Shown here: positions 1-14,200 of the stretch, in pieces
Position numbering within the stretch: the first letter of the stretch is position 1
Layout of the letters: every line of letters begins with the position of its first letter
NCBI GenBank assembly: GCA_003993805.1
Contig: RSEF01000019.1
Coordinates: 5,270,117-5,334,116, forward strand
Source of the DNA: Himantopus leucocephalus
Taxonomy: Eukaryota; Chordata; Aves; Charadriiformes; Recurvirostridae
Length of the DNA: 64,000 bases
Direction: 5' to 3'
Made by a program: the position numbers and the translations under genes
The notes under the pieces: model-generated
What the model saw: the letters and a program-made list of their open reading frames with translations, nothing else
What the model was told of the DNA's origin: nothing
Databases searched by the model: none

Positions 1-607
1 AACAGAAGAGTGAAATGCATTTCACCACCTGTTCATTAACATGTTCTGTACATCACCATGAGTTTTGTATAAATTTGCAAGCATGATTTAATTCCGGAGG
101 AAATACCAGTGATGTCAAAGTTTTCCTCCCAAACACTGTTGAAGACAGTAATTATAATGCAAGCCTGGATTTTTATACTTTCCATCTTCATCAAAGAAAC
201 GTATTTGAACTCAGGTTCTCACTATATATGCAATATTAATGCCATAAACTTGCTGGCTGGAGGATTTATTACACATGCTTTGTGGATTTCTATCAAAGGG
301 TAGGCTTTGGCTGTATAGGAAAATGGTGGCTTATGTTTGAATATAAAATTTCCCTTTATTTTCCTAAGAGCGCAAACAATAAGGAACGAGAACAAGCAAA
401 AGGAACACCTCAGAATCATTGAGCTTTTGGCTCTGTATAATAAAGCTCTTGATGACTGTGTCTGGCTTCTTTTCGTGACTGCTCGGGAATTTGGGGCTGG
501 AATGCAGTAGCAGCAACGAGACACTTGAGTTAAGGGATCAAAAGGAACTGAGCTCCCACGGGCAGCTGATTATACTCCCACCTGAGGAGAAGCCACAGCA
601 ACAAGTA

Positions 608-628
608 CTCCTCCTCCTCCTCCTCCTG
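608..628. repeat. (CTC)n microsatellite
   Basis: About seven tandem CTC units lie in otherwise unremarkable DNA. Confidence 0.8.
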
Positions 629-3600
629 AGAGGCCTTCAACCACTGGAGCACCAGGGCTGATGACCCTTGAGGCTACTGCGAATGGAGAAGGGTGCCAAA
701 AAGGGAGGGAGGCACAAGACAAATGGCAGCTTTGCTGGGGCATGCTTTCCTACAATAAAGTTTGCTCGTTAGCTCTGTCAGCTGCCCTCACACCTCCTAA
801 TTTAAAAGAAGGCTGTTCACCACAATGAGCTTCTTTTCTGTTAGCTCCCTGAACCATCAAGCTCCTCTTTCCATCTTGTTCATCCAGAGGCCATCCTCCT
901 TGACTACCGGCTTACTACCTTTCAGAACACCCCCATGATCCCAAACTGCCTTCTCCCGTTTCTCAGCAGTTTCCAGGAGATTAACACAGAGCATCTCAGT
1001 CTCCTCTCTCCACCTTCCCCTCACTCTTTGCCAAACACCAGGTAACTGCCAAACTGCAGAATCCACTAAGGTCCGTGTGCTTCAACTACAGATGCTAAAC
1101 AACAATGCATATCCAACCCGTTATCCATTGTGTGGCCTCCACAACAGCAAAACCGCATTAATAGGTAAGACACAACTTTCAAGGCAACACACCAAGCCTG
1201 GGATTAATGCTATTCACAAAAGCCGCAGGTTCTGCCATGTCTTGTAGCTTGAACATCACTGAAATCTATTCAGAAAGCCAGAACAGAGCAGTGTGGCTTT
1301 AAAATATGTCTTGCTAAAGTACATTTAAAATTATTATTTTTGCATTATTATTCCACGCTGTATCCCCTGCAAAATTTATCAGATCCCTCTTTCATGAATG
1401 CTGTTTTGCAATGATTTAAGTATTTAATGAGTTAGCCATCTTGGTTCCTCATTAATAGCACTGTACAGTTGCTCATTGTTAAAATTTACTCTTTTTTTTT
1501 TTTTAGTAAACCCACACTGATAAGAAATGCGTTGCTAAAATTAGTTTCACTAATAACCTACCACTTACAAACTGAATTCACAGCTTGCTTGGTCAAAAAT
1601 TAGTATTTACTCAGTAACAGAGTTACCAAATAATCTGCTCAAATGACATTTATGCATGAAGTATTATTTTTATCAGCCTGTGTCACAGGCACACAGACCT
1701 GAATTATGATAAATGGGAGCAACCATATGTTGGGACAGGTGGAAAAGTCAGCAAATTAGCCCTTCGCAGGAGGCACAAGGGAAGGAGGCAGGTTGCCAGT
1801 CTGAGCGTGACATTTGCAGAGGTGGTGTCTTAACCACTACAAAGCATGAGAAAATGCAGAGTGGGGACCAGCCCTGGCTGGTCACAAAGCACATAAATCT
1901 AATTTGCTATATACAGCAACTGGATTGAACAGATAAGATTTTTACCTAGGGATAGAAAAAGATGTGTTTATGAGTAAAGGTACTAGTTCACATGTGCCCA
2001 AGATGACAGCATGCACATCTTGAAAAAGTAAGTGAATAAATATCAGCACTGTATCACAGCTGGAAACATGAGTGTTCAGGGGGAAGAGAGACTGAAATTT
2101 TGTTTGGAGGGAGGAGACATTTTTCCATTTTGTGTTGTGCCTTCAAAATGTCTGGAGACATTTCACATCTCTAATCATCTAAGTATGCAATACCAATCAT
2201 CTTTACAAACACAAACATATGATTGCTCACCAGTCTGATCAGCAACTTTGATGTCAGTCTAAAGTTTTTCAGGTGAGAAACTGGCCAGTTACGAAGGCAG
2301 AGGACAGAGTATTCAGGTCAGTCTGCACCAAGCATAGTCAAAACCCGGTGTCCAGGTTGGTTTCTATGGCGTCACAGTCAGGCTTCTGTGCATCCAAGAG
2401 TGTCTACGCTGTCACAACGCACATCAGGGCTGGCAGCTGCACTTGAACAGTGTCTGCATACTCCTGTCCACTGACAGACTGCTCGATGGACAGAGCAGGC
2501 TGATTCTGGCACCTCATGCCCGTACGCTGTCTAGACCTTCCCCGTTGGACGTGGACAGGACACAGCTGGTAGTTCAGCTTGTGCCTTCTGGTAATCCATC
2601 TTCAGACCCTCTTCAATACAGCAGGACAAAGCTGCATCTGTGCGTCTCCACCTCGGAGGTGCCTTCAAAAGCCTCTACGTGTGGGTGCCAGGCGTCTCAG
2701 AAGGCAGGAGACGCAGCAAATCCCAACGCGTCCAGCCAGGAGCCAGAGCAAGGAGGGTGGCACACAACTGGATTCAACAGCGTGCGCCCTTACTAGGTGC
2801 GCTGCTGCTCCGAGCGTGCAAGCTCAAAGGAAGAGAATTTGGCTGCGCACCAGCATTTTAATCACGGAAGTGACATTCATTTACCACAGAGCAGAAAGTA
2901 AACAGCGTTCCCCGTTGGGGCAGGGTGCAAAGCAGCGCAGGAAAAAGCTGGAACGAGGCCACTGCAGTTCAGCAGATAGCCACACACGACTCCAATGAAA
3001 TGCTATCGCCTTCAATTATTGCTGATTTCGAGAGAAGCACCAAAGTAACTTCCTAGTTATATGGTACAGAGGAAACCATCGTGCAGACAAAGATCCTTTT
3101 ATACTGCTATAACCTGGTTTACATTGGAGTAAATCATTTGCAAAGTGAGCCCATAGAAAATTTGCTTAAAGGGGAAGAAAATTAAGAGTTAGCATTCTCA
3201 AATACATGAAAAAAATACAGGAGGTATTCTAAGAACATTTTTCAGCTTTATCAGTGTTTATCAGCATGCTACGTTACAAGTAATTTGCAAATTTACTCTC
3301 AGCAACACTTGATGTTCTGTTTGTTAGATTTACAGGTAGATCTTCAGTGAAAGCGCCTTTGCCCATCAGCAAATCCCCCCAGTACTGTTACAAGCACAAA
3401 CAATCTAAGCTTCAAGCACCTCTTCGAAACTAGAGAGCTGCAATTTTCATTTTAAAATTGAGGAAATGGTTTTAGAAAGCTGTGTGATTTATACAGCATT
3501 GCACAGGAAGCTAACTCCAGAGGCAGAAACAGAAACGGTCTCATTTCAGTTGCAGCCTTGCACCTGAATTGCAGACTCACCCACCCGCTTTCTCTCTCCT

Positions 3601-6600
3601 CTGTAGCCAAATGATTTTCCCCAATTTTAACGTGAGAAGCTTGGAAATCCTGTTTTGTTTTAAAAGGAACTGGGTACCTGGGATGTGTGTTATTTCAATA
3701 TAAACTGTTTATTTTGACCCAAAATTGCACTTTATACATTGAAAAATATTTAGATAAAAAGTTCTTCTTGCTATTAACTGTAATTAGGTCTCTAGACATC
3801 TGCCAAGATGGAAAGTCAACGACAGCTGTTTCCTTTGCAAGTCAGTGACATTCTTCCAGCAAGTTAACACAAAACAAAAGAAGTGATTAATGAAATCATG
3901 TGACTAGTTTTAGAAAATTATTTATCTTACTCAGTCTATCTTAATGCCTTAGTCCCATACCTCTTTCCAAGCCATGCGCTGTGACCCTAGATAGACTATC
4001 TCCCTTCCACTATCCTGCTATGCCGAAAAACAATTCAAAAATCCGGTGCACTTTCACATGAGTATGGTATTCATCAGCAAGACAAAATTAAGTCAGCTGT
4101 AATATACAGCATGAACCAAGTCAGAAAGAGAAGAAAGAAAATTCTGGTGAAGTAAAATTCCAGAGTACTCCATTTTATTACCATTCCCACCCTCCTAGCA
4201 TCCTGCGTGGGTGTACGTGTGTCTCTCTCCTTTGTCCCACACACAAAAGTGGCAGTGAAAGTGGAAGCTCTGTCAAAACTTCAGCAATGCGCAGTCTAGG
4301 AATCCTAGACTATCACGTACCATTTCAATCAGTCCTTTTCATTACAGAAAAAAAGGTCAATGCTGGCTTGCGCTGTGAATTTTTTCCTCTGTTCATTCAC
4401 ATCATCACAAGTCTTCCTTGCATTTAGTTTCAGCCAGCTGTTTTTTTCAAGCAGTGGGTAGCTGCTAAAATTGTAATTGCAATACGTAGCAATAAATTGC
4501 GAAATGAAAACCTGAAAATTTAAATAACTGTGTAGCCTCCTTAACCAGCTCTGTTCAAGGGAGGTCGTCCTTCCATACTCTCCAGACTTCATCTCAAAAC
4601 CCACCTCGACCACGCAGCAATGGCCGGGGGAGGTTAGCTGGATCTGTGCCCACCTAAAAGCCAGAAACGGTCTCCAAAGGCACAACACAAGCTTTTCAGG
4701 GAGTCTTCCTCCTCATAATGCTACAAATACCTCACTCTCTTTGCAAATTTTACGTTGCCCAGAATAGAAAGTTGCTCAAACTAAGTTTCTGCTGTGCTGC
4801 AAAAAGACTGCTATGAACTAAATGACTTCAGCATTCAGATATTACAAGCAAGCAGGAGCAGTTCCACAGTTTAACCAGGGACATTAGGGGAACAGCTTTG
4901 AATCGCCTCAGCTTTCACCGTGCAAGAAGGTAACCACTGTTGGACAGCTTTAACAGTACTCTTTTCCTAAATGGGGGGAATGCAGGGAGCTGGAACAAAA
5001 AGCAGAGGAGAAAGGATGTCAATTTGTATTTTCATCATATCAGTAGAGTTCCCACTTCAGATAAAAAGAGATCAAGCTATTTCTGCTGAAATCCTTGGCC
5101 CAAGAGGCCTATGATGACAGCTGTTTCATTGTGACAGGAGGTTTCTCTCCAACTGGATAAATTACATATTCATCAACAGTTCATCTTTGGAATGAAGCAC
5201 AAGCATATGGGGGCAGTTGAACGGAGGAGAAAGAGAGGCATTATCCCAGACACAGCTCCTCAAACTTACAAAAACCCTTACGCCCAACCTACAGAGGCAG
5301 GGGAGGGACACAGAAAACAGGAGGCATCTTACCACAAATGGCAGCGATTTGCACAGAAACTCCCTATCCCACCTGGGGTACAAGGATTCAGAGAGACGAA
5401 GTACTCTAAAGCAGCTGTTCCCAAAATAGAGACAGTTATAAGTACAGTCTTAAGTCTTGCAGTGTTACTCATCCAACAGCTGAGCTTGGGTTGGAGGTAG
5501 CACAATACCAGCAGTCAGGATTACATTAAATTTGTCTGAAATTGGGATTGCAGTTGGCTGTAATGCTCTAAATACTTCACGCTATCACCGTCTCTCAGAC
5601 ACCCAGAATTGAGAGTGTTTGCTGATAAGCAACACCAGCAGCGGGAAATCCCATAAATTACTTTTCATGCCAAGCTTCGGGTTTATTTTTAAACAGTAAA
5701 CTTCTAAATTTTTTTTTCCCCTCCCTCCACCCCAAGAAATCAAAAGATAGCCTCAAAATTCCTCACACAAAGCCTACCCTTCCCCCTCCCCCTTATTTCA
5801 AGGGCTGTTAGTAGAAAATCAACCTAAACCCCATGGAATTCATACACGTGGAAAAGCACACGTGCAGTAAAATTGCACGGTCTGTGCAGACTGGTAGGCA
5901 ACCTCTAACCTATTTAACTGTAGCCTGAAAAAAGATCATTTTTATTTGGCTAGACTGAAAAAGATCTGAATGTATATAATTGAGGCACATCACAACAAGT
6001 ACAAACACTGCAGACTCATTTCATAGCTATGCCTATTCCAAATTAATCTGAATTCAAATCCAAACTAGGTGCTGAAATAGAATAAAATGCAACTGCGTAT
6101 CATCTCCTTCGGCAGACATGTACAAAGACCAGCACATACGTCACATCTGAAACGCTGTGGAAAGCTCTGTCCTCCCAGACTGCAGAAATACATGAGTTTG
6201 TCAGCAGTTAAAGAAAGGTCCGGGATATTGAATGCAGCACTGAAAAGCAACAAACCTGAATACTGGTTTTGTTACTGAGACAGCAAAAGATACTAGAATA
6301 AAAAAGTCAGTTTATTTATGGCTTAGTCACCTCATCTGTGAACGAGGAAAAATACCCCACGCTCATTTGAAAAAGTTAGTAGAGGTGAAAGTTTGAGAGA
6401 GACTTTGAAGTTGCAGCACTCTTAAAGCATTTCCACAAATATTAACTATTATTAATAAATATTAACTAATATTAATCATTTTTGTGCCAGTCTCCATTTA
6501 GCGCTGAAGGGCTTGAAATTAAAAAATTGCTTACATGCAGCCCTGGGTAAGAGCCTAAAAACCAAGGGAAAGTTCAAGCCTTTCCATCCAGCGTCTGTCA

Positions 6601-8944
6601 GCAGGACTAGCATGAACTATTTACAACATTCATGGGACAGATGTTGTGAAAAAGTCCGTTTCCAACCATCTATACAGTACTTGTTTCCAGGATTGAAAGA
6701 TTCTAAACTGGTTCCTTTACCACTACCCTTGTTCAATTGCCATGTGTCTCCTCTTCTTCCAGCCTCAACCTCTGCACAACATGAAGGACTAGTAACCCCA
6801 AACCAATGCAGACTGAAACCTGGGCTTTATTCAAACTGCAACATGAACAAACCCAACAGCCATCTCGTCTCGTGTCTTTGGTTATTGAGTTGAAGAGTAA
6901 CGTCCCTAGCAGATTCTGCAAGAGCTCACGCAGGAGCTTACCTACATTATCAGTACAAATCATACAAGTACATTTGTCTCTTGGAACTAAAGCCATGACC
7001 CAAAGAAAAATGGTAAATTCCCTTTATTGTCACGTCTCTACACATATATTATGGCAGAAAATTAAAATTCTGCGTGAAGCATTTTAAGCACCTGTGTGAA
7101 CTGCCAATAGAGGCAGAACAGGACATTGTTCGAAGGCACAGCTCGCCTAAAACTGCTGCAATTTATGTCAATCAAAGCAGAAAGTCAAGATTGCTGAAGA
7201 TTAAATCATTGTTGGATCCTACCTGTATAAAATACCTTTTAAAAAAAAGACTGAGAGGACACTAGGTAATGAAAGCTTCAAATGGCCTTTAAGGACCTGC
7301 ATCTTCTGGATTCCCTACCTTTGTCATCTCAAGAGGAAATTTCCCATATATGGCCCAAGCCAACAAGCAGACTAGGGTCACATTTCAGTTCACGGCATTT
7401 GGCAAGCCCAAGCATTCAGACATCATGAGTCAGTGCTCCAGAAATCACTGGCTTTTATAAACCAATAAATCTATTTCATTTTGGTTTTTTAATTTGCCTA
7501 GGGTTTGTTGGGGTTTTTTTCTCAACCCTTGCGGTACACAGGCATCATCACATTTTGATTTTGCTTCTCTGTAAATGGGAAGAGCACTTTTTTCCATTCT
7601 GGGTTTGTTTGCTTCGTAAAATGACAGACAAGATGTTCATATTAGACTAAATCCTGGCATTGGAGCATTATAGAAAAAAAAACATATCAACTATCATGGA
7701 AGCTGGGAACAGATACTGTGCTGTCTTGTACTTTCACACAGCCCTTTAACAACAAAACCCACTTATTTTTTAAATAAAACCTCAAAACATCTTCACTTCT
7801 GTTCTCAGATCCCAAAAAGTTAACTTACCCGGCATTTCAGCACAAGCAGACATGACTCCTGCTGCTAAGATGATCCCTGCCACACAATCTTTTCCACCAG
7901 TAACTTGATAACGTCAACATGAACTTTCTTCCATTTTGAGTTCTACTTTTCTCAGTTCAATAGTTCAGCAGAAACTGCCCCATTTTTGATTACACACACA
8001 AAATCACATACCACTTATGCCCATTACCTTCAGATTAGTAATGGGATGAATTACTATGGGATAAATGGGGCAGAGGATTTTTGGTTTCAGTTTCTAGCTC
8101 TGTTACAGAGGCTCTGTGCATCTGGGCTACTTTCTCCATGCTTTCGTTTTCTATACGTAAAATATAGATAATACCTCATCAGGGAGGGGAATCAAGTTAA
8201 TATTTCATTTTTTCAAAGCAGTACTGTATTCACAATGGACTTAAATACTTTCAGAGAACTATCACAGCTCACAGAAGTAAGGCACTTCTGGGAAGAAATG
8301 CTTATAGTGAACAACCTCCTTGCACTTTTGCAGAGCATCCTAACAATTTAACATTAGAACAAAACACCTAAATATAACAAAAAAGGACAAGACAAGATGG
8401 TTTTGAGGCCAACTTTATGTTTCACACAAGTGCAAAAGACAATGCAAGTCCAGTTAGTTTTCTCGTCTTTTTTTGTTGGTGTTGGTTGGCTTTAACTCTT
8501 TACCAGTTCACAGTGAACATTATGGTAACGTGCAGAATAAAATATTGCTTAAAAAGTTTGGCTTTATTTAATGGAGCATTTTAACTTAAAAAAAAAAAGC
8601 GTCACTGCCAAACATGGCCTCGTTTTAAAAAAAAAAAACCAAAACCAAAAAAAGACAGACATTCTTGGTACTTGAGACAAGAATAACGTCTGTCTGAAGG
8701 AGGCAGCACACTATCAAATTGCTGTTCAGAAAAACATCTAGGATTTTAGATTTCCAATCTTTTGTGAATGCTGTAAAAATGCCTTTTATTTAAAAGTTCA
8801 GAAGGTTTGATAAATATTTTTAGACTGTTTCCTCCATAATCAAGGATTAAAGCTGATCAGTCAAGTATACAGCAGACAGTAATAGTTTATATCCTTTTCT
8901 TCACATTTGTTTTCATTAGGGGAATTCTTAGGAAATACTACCAC

Positions 8945-8994
8945 ATATTACAGATTTAATTTCAAGCCCATATATTACAGATTTAATTTCAAGC
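8945..8994. repeat. Short tandem duplication, 27-bp period
   Basis: The 23-base segment at 8945-8967 recurs exactly at 8972-8994, with a four-base spacer. No gene is near it. It is a simple local duplication. Confidence 0.85.
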
Positions 8995-11197
8995 TTGCAT
9001 CTGTTACTCCAGGCAGAGCAATAAAAGCCTGAGCTTCTATTATTAAGAGTCACATCCAGAAGTAAAAAAAAAAATAAGCTTAGGCCTCCATAACAATATC
9101 TTACCAAGTTACTTAGGTTTTGAGCAGAATACCACTTGGAAAACACTGACGAAGAGACAGGACTCATTCCAAGAACGATCATCTTACTTCACTTAGACAA
9201 AGTAAAGCCTTTCATGACTTCGGCTTGGGTTTGGCCTACGTTCTGTTGTATGAAAAGGCTCCATTATATGCAGCTGAATACATTGTTTGAAAACGTGATA
9301 CAAATGGCATTTAAAGCAACTAAAGGTGAACAAACTAAAATGGCAAAACTGTATTAAACATGCTATTTATTACCTCCAAAATAGACACATTTTGAAAATT
9401 TTTAAATAGGTTTTCACCCAAGGAAGAGTTCAGAGATGGTATCAGTACCTCTCATGACTATCAAACAAAGCTATTTGCAGATTTAAGACGTCTCTGAAGG
9501 CAGACGTCGGCAGATAAAAAGAAATGCTGCAAGTAGTTTGTTTTTAAGTGCGTTACTTTGCTACACACAAGTAGTCATTTACTGCTGCTTTGAATTCCAA
9601 CTGCATTCTCTACGCACATTTTGTAGGCATTGCAATTCGCTTCTGAAGCTCCAGCAGCAAGCTAAACAACATATTTCAATTATTTTCAGGAACTTCTTAC
9701 TTCACTCAGAATGACATTCTTGATTTAGTTATTTCCATTACAAAATCTGTCTGTGATCTGTCTTCAAGTCAGAGAAGCAAGTAACAAGGAGTATAACTAA
9801 CAACAGGAATAAAAAGAACAAGAAGTTTGTCAAAAAGAAGCCTGAGGTTTTTGCCTTTATTTTCATTAAATACTTGCACCAACTCCCTCTCACTTCTATT
9901 CTGCGTAAGAGACAAGATCTTACTCCTCTTACCCAAAAGCCCTTTGCACAAAAAGATGCACAACGACAGACTAGATTTGACTCATCTGACAAGGAAATAG
10001 AGGATCACACGCAACAACTGGTAAGCCTCTCAATCCGAGAAACATAAGGTATGAATTATGCAAGTATCAGCCTCTGACTGGAAGGAACCTGCGTTCTGAG
10101 CTCCGAGAGTATAAATCAGTCTCTATGTAAACACCAGATTCAATTTCTACTTTTTTTGATAATACATTCAAAAGGGACTTTGAAATCTACGCTTTATTTG
10201 GAATCTGAAAAATAAACTGTTTCCAAACTATTTTGTAATGCTTGTGTAATGGCCTCAAGACAGACAGTAATTTAGACAGCTGTGCGACCAGCCACAGAAG
10301 CTACATTTTAGAAATCGCCCTTCTTTGGAACAATTGAAACTTTCTCCAGGACGAAGTCTGCACACAGAGAGCAGTGTTTCCCTGCAGCGTGTAACAGTTT
10401 CATTATTGTTTAACTACCAAAAAACAGCTCCAACAATCTATCAAGCTTGACATTTTATCCGTCTCTGCTGCTAGCCCAGAATACAGGGCATATATAGGGA
10501 GAGGTTCAAGGATTCAGTAAGTTATTTTGTTAATCTAAAGAGAGAAACATTTCCCTTAACGATTAATTTGTCATTTTTAAAACCCATTCAGGAAACCACG
10601 GGCCTGTTTGTCCTCCAACTTATTAAATCCAAGTATCTACAAAGAAACCTATTCCACCAGATGAATAAAAGCTCCATTGTAAGATATATATAAAACAAAT
10701 TCCAAGGCAATCCTATAGAGAAGGGTTTCCTCACTGCAACAGAGCAGCAGTAGCAGTGGTGGTTCCAGCCCAGCTGTGATTAGTCTAACGCCATCACACA
10801 GCAGGGTAATAACTTGCTGCTCACCGACCCTCCCTTCCCGGGAACGCCACTGCTCAGCAGGTTTCCTGTGGCTCTGGCAAAGTCCTAAGAAGCACCAACA
10901 TGTTCATGGAAGAAAACGTATCAATGCATGATGCAACCTCGTGGAGTATGTCCTCAATCACAACACTGAAGAAATGATTCATCGGAGTGATTCTAACAAC
11001 TCAAAGCAGCTGGGTGAATGAAACGTGGAAGTCATTCACCGGTGCCAGTAGCAATTGCTTTCGGAGCAATGTATTTTGACATCAACAAAAAGTGGCATCA
11101 CATCAGTTTCAGCCTGGACTTCCAGGGGATGCAATATTATTATGGTTTCTGACTCATTTGGGGAGCAAGCCAAACCAATATAAGCTCATGCACACAG

Positions 11198-11227
11198 CAA
11201 GCGGCATTGATTCAGTGATGCCGCTTG
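11198..11227. repeat. Perfect short inverted repeat (hairpin)
   Basis: CAAGCGGCAT at 11198-11207 is followed, after a 10-base loop, by its exact reverse complement ATGCCGCTTG at 11218-11227. The flanks do not clearly extend the stem, so a microRNA precursor is not supported. The GC-rich stem stands out in AT-rich surroundings. Confidence 0.7.
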
Positions 11228-14200
11228 TGACCATGCAATTTGAAATTATCCATGTTTATATATAGAATATACAATGCCCAGAGGAACTATCCTTCTGCAG
11301 TAGAGGTTACTATGCAACAAGCTACTCCCAAAAGACAGTATTTAAGATTTGCCTGTTTAAAATCTCACTTAACATCACTCTAGAGGCTAAACTAAAAGAT
11401 TCAAAGCGTATGCTGCTTAAATATATTCTTATAGGCATATCATACTACCTTCTGAATATAAATGAAAAGGTGGCAGCATAAAAGAACCCTGATGTTAAAT
11501 TAATATTTTAGTCTACACTGAAATACAATGTGGAAATTCCAATTCCAAGACTATTTGGCAGAGAAGCCAGAGGGCATTAGAGAAAGAAGCCTAATTAATA
11601 TTTTGGAGTAAAGTGAAAACCTCAAGAGCAATTAATGTGAAGAATTAGTTGATTTTACAGACACCGAGAAGAATAAACAGTGTCACAGAAAGCAACAATT
11701 CTTTTTAAAGAAAGTCCCTTATGGGAGTATAAATTAAAAAAAGCGAAAAAGGGCTTTCAGAGGTTAGAATAAGCCATCACTCAGTTCTGAGGAAACTGGC
11801 TGAGAAAGAAGGAAGCAACTAATACAAAATTTGAATTCTTGATCTAACTGTGATACTCTGTTTCTTAAAGAAAATGGCAGGGTTTCAACCTTGCAATGTT
11901 TTTTGAAAACCGAATAATCAGCTTTGGAGGGACGTACCATCAGGTGGTTAGAAGACCTGGCATGCAGACAAGTTCTGTTTCTGACATCAATTCAGCAGTG
12001 ATGCGATTCTCCCCACCTGTGAAACACAGATTACACTTATTCATCCCTGCAAAGTGTTATGTGCTCCCTGAATGGAGTTAGTGCAAGTTCAAAGTACTAA
12101 TTTCTGGCTTCTTGTAATGACCGTCCCTGGGAAGAGGAGGAAAACAAGCTTGATATGGGGAGGTATTAGATAGGTACTATCAAAACTAATGACTGGAATG
12201 ACTTTGGGGAGCAGGAGACTGGTTGGGGTTTCGCAATGGAAGCGGGTGATCAGGGGAGGGCTGGAGAAACATTTGCACCACGTGAATACATTTAAGCGCA
12301 GAGCAGAAAGCGCAGGCAGATAAATAGCAGTGTCATCGCAGCAGCACAAACCTTACCATAGCATGGACGGTAACACTTCCCCAAGAAGGCAGATCCATAC
12401 TCGAGTATTTAGCCCACACCAGACTGCTAGCAATATTCAGGTAATTTGAAGCTATAGTCAGAGCTCAGACTATAGAGAAGTACTGAGCTCCCTCGGTTTT
12501 TACTACCAAGTACCAATAACCTATTGGTTTGTTACTATATTAGCAGTTCACACACAGCTGTGTCCAAAAAAGGGTCATGTGCACACAATTATCTGCATCT
12601 CATATTACCCTTCTGCCAGCAAAGTGTTTTATTAAGCACCAAGTACTTGGTTCAAGGCACTTTCTAATTTCTTATCTTTGGATCAGGCTCTTGTATCCCT
12701 TGGGATTGGTCAAAGAGAAGAGACACTCCAAGATACCCTATGTACATATGAAAATGCACTCTTTCTATAAGGGACAGGAAGGTAGCCTAAACCTAACTAA
12801 ACACAATTTTTCCTAAATGTATTACAGTGAAACCAACATGCACTAGCCGAGGACAGCATTTTACCTGGCCAGATGCAAGGACACAAAGCTGCAGTACTGG
12901 GTCCGACACGCAGCCTCTCTAGCTCTCTAGCCTGCCTCCAAGGCAGGTCCAGGTGAGTCAGCGGCAGGCACACAGACAGAACACCACCGCAGCAGATGAC
13001 TGCACAAAAATCTGCTTACACCCTTCCACCATGCAAAAGCCTGGTTCAAAGTCTAAAGCACAACTTTTAATAACCCTTCTATATATAGCACTGGAGATTC
13101 AACTGAAATTGCACTCTAGCCTGATTGTACCATGGTTTGTTGTTTGTAACAACTTAGATTGTAAACTCTGTAAACTCTACAAAGTTGCACAACAACAAGT
13201 GAAAATTACACCATTTTAAAACAAACAAACAAAAAACCAACACAAAACCACACTGAAGGCAACCACAATAAAGAGAAAACTGAAGGCCTGGAGAAAAGAC
13301 AATAGATTTCAGTCATAAACTGGACTAGTGACCACCAACCCCCAAAATATAATTCATATATATCATTGCTTTGTACTCTCATTGCAGAGTATTGCATTCG
13401 ACTCTCATTTTAAGCTGACTCCCCAAGAGCCCAATCACATGTACCTGCCCATAAGAAAGACTAAGCCTCACTGAAAGTCAGCCTACTTTTTCCACCCTAC
13501 AATTAAACACAATATTTAAATGATGGCTTTAAAACTAATCCAATTCAGCAAAAACTTGAGCAATTAAGGCTTAACCCATGAACACCAATGTCAAGGCAAT
13601 CAGCTTTTAATTAGAAGCTCAATAGCTACCAGCCGAGCGGATACGCAAACCACAGAGTGCTGCAGCCGGGCAGTTCTCGGCACCGGGATTCAGGCAAGCA
13701 GAGAGAGTTGCCCATAATGGAAAATACAATGATAGCCTAAGTAAATTTTTTTGTTTCATTAGACTCAACTGTTCCACCAAAAGCAATTACGCTTACAAAG
13801 TATGAATACAAGATCCCCCTCCTGTGAACTGTGAACACTGTGAACACAAAACATGTAAAGGAGATAACAGTATTTGACAGGTGGTGGTAGGCAAATGCAA
13901 GGATCTGGAATTCGTAAGAAACAACATTTAAAGCTCTCAGCTTTGTGTTCCACTTGTCGGCTTTAGAAAAGCAAGGTATCAGTGGAAATGACCACAAAGG
14001 GTAAATACTCTTTGTTTGTTTCATGTAATTATGTATCTGCCATAATGATCATTTATCTTAAAAGATGAGCTTCAAAGTTTTGAAATACAACCCACTACAA
14101 TGTAAACACACAAAAAATGCTAACTTATAATGCACCTGTCATTCCCCATCCTAATGAAACGGAGAACTAAAAAAGCATTTTGTAAATCCAGTAAGTTCTT

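Noticed and set aside
2443..2998. Overlapping open frames of 117 and 139 codons
   Set aside because: No similarity or splice pattern recognised, and other frames of similar length overlap them.
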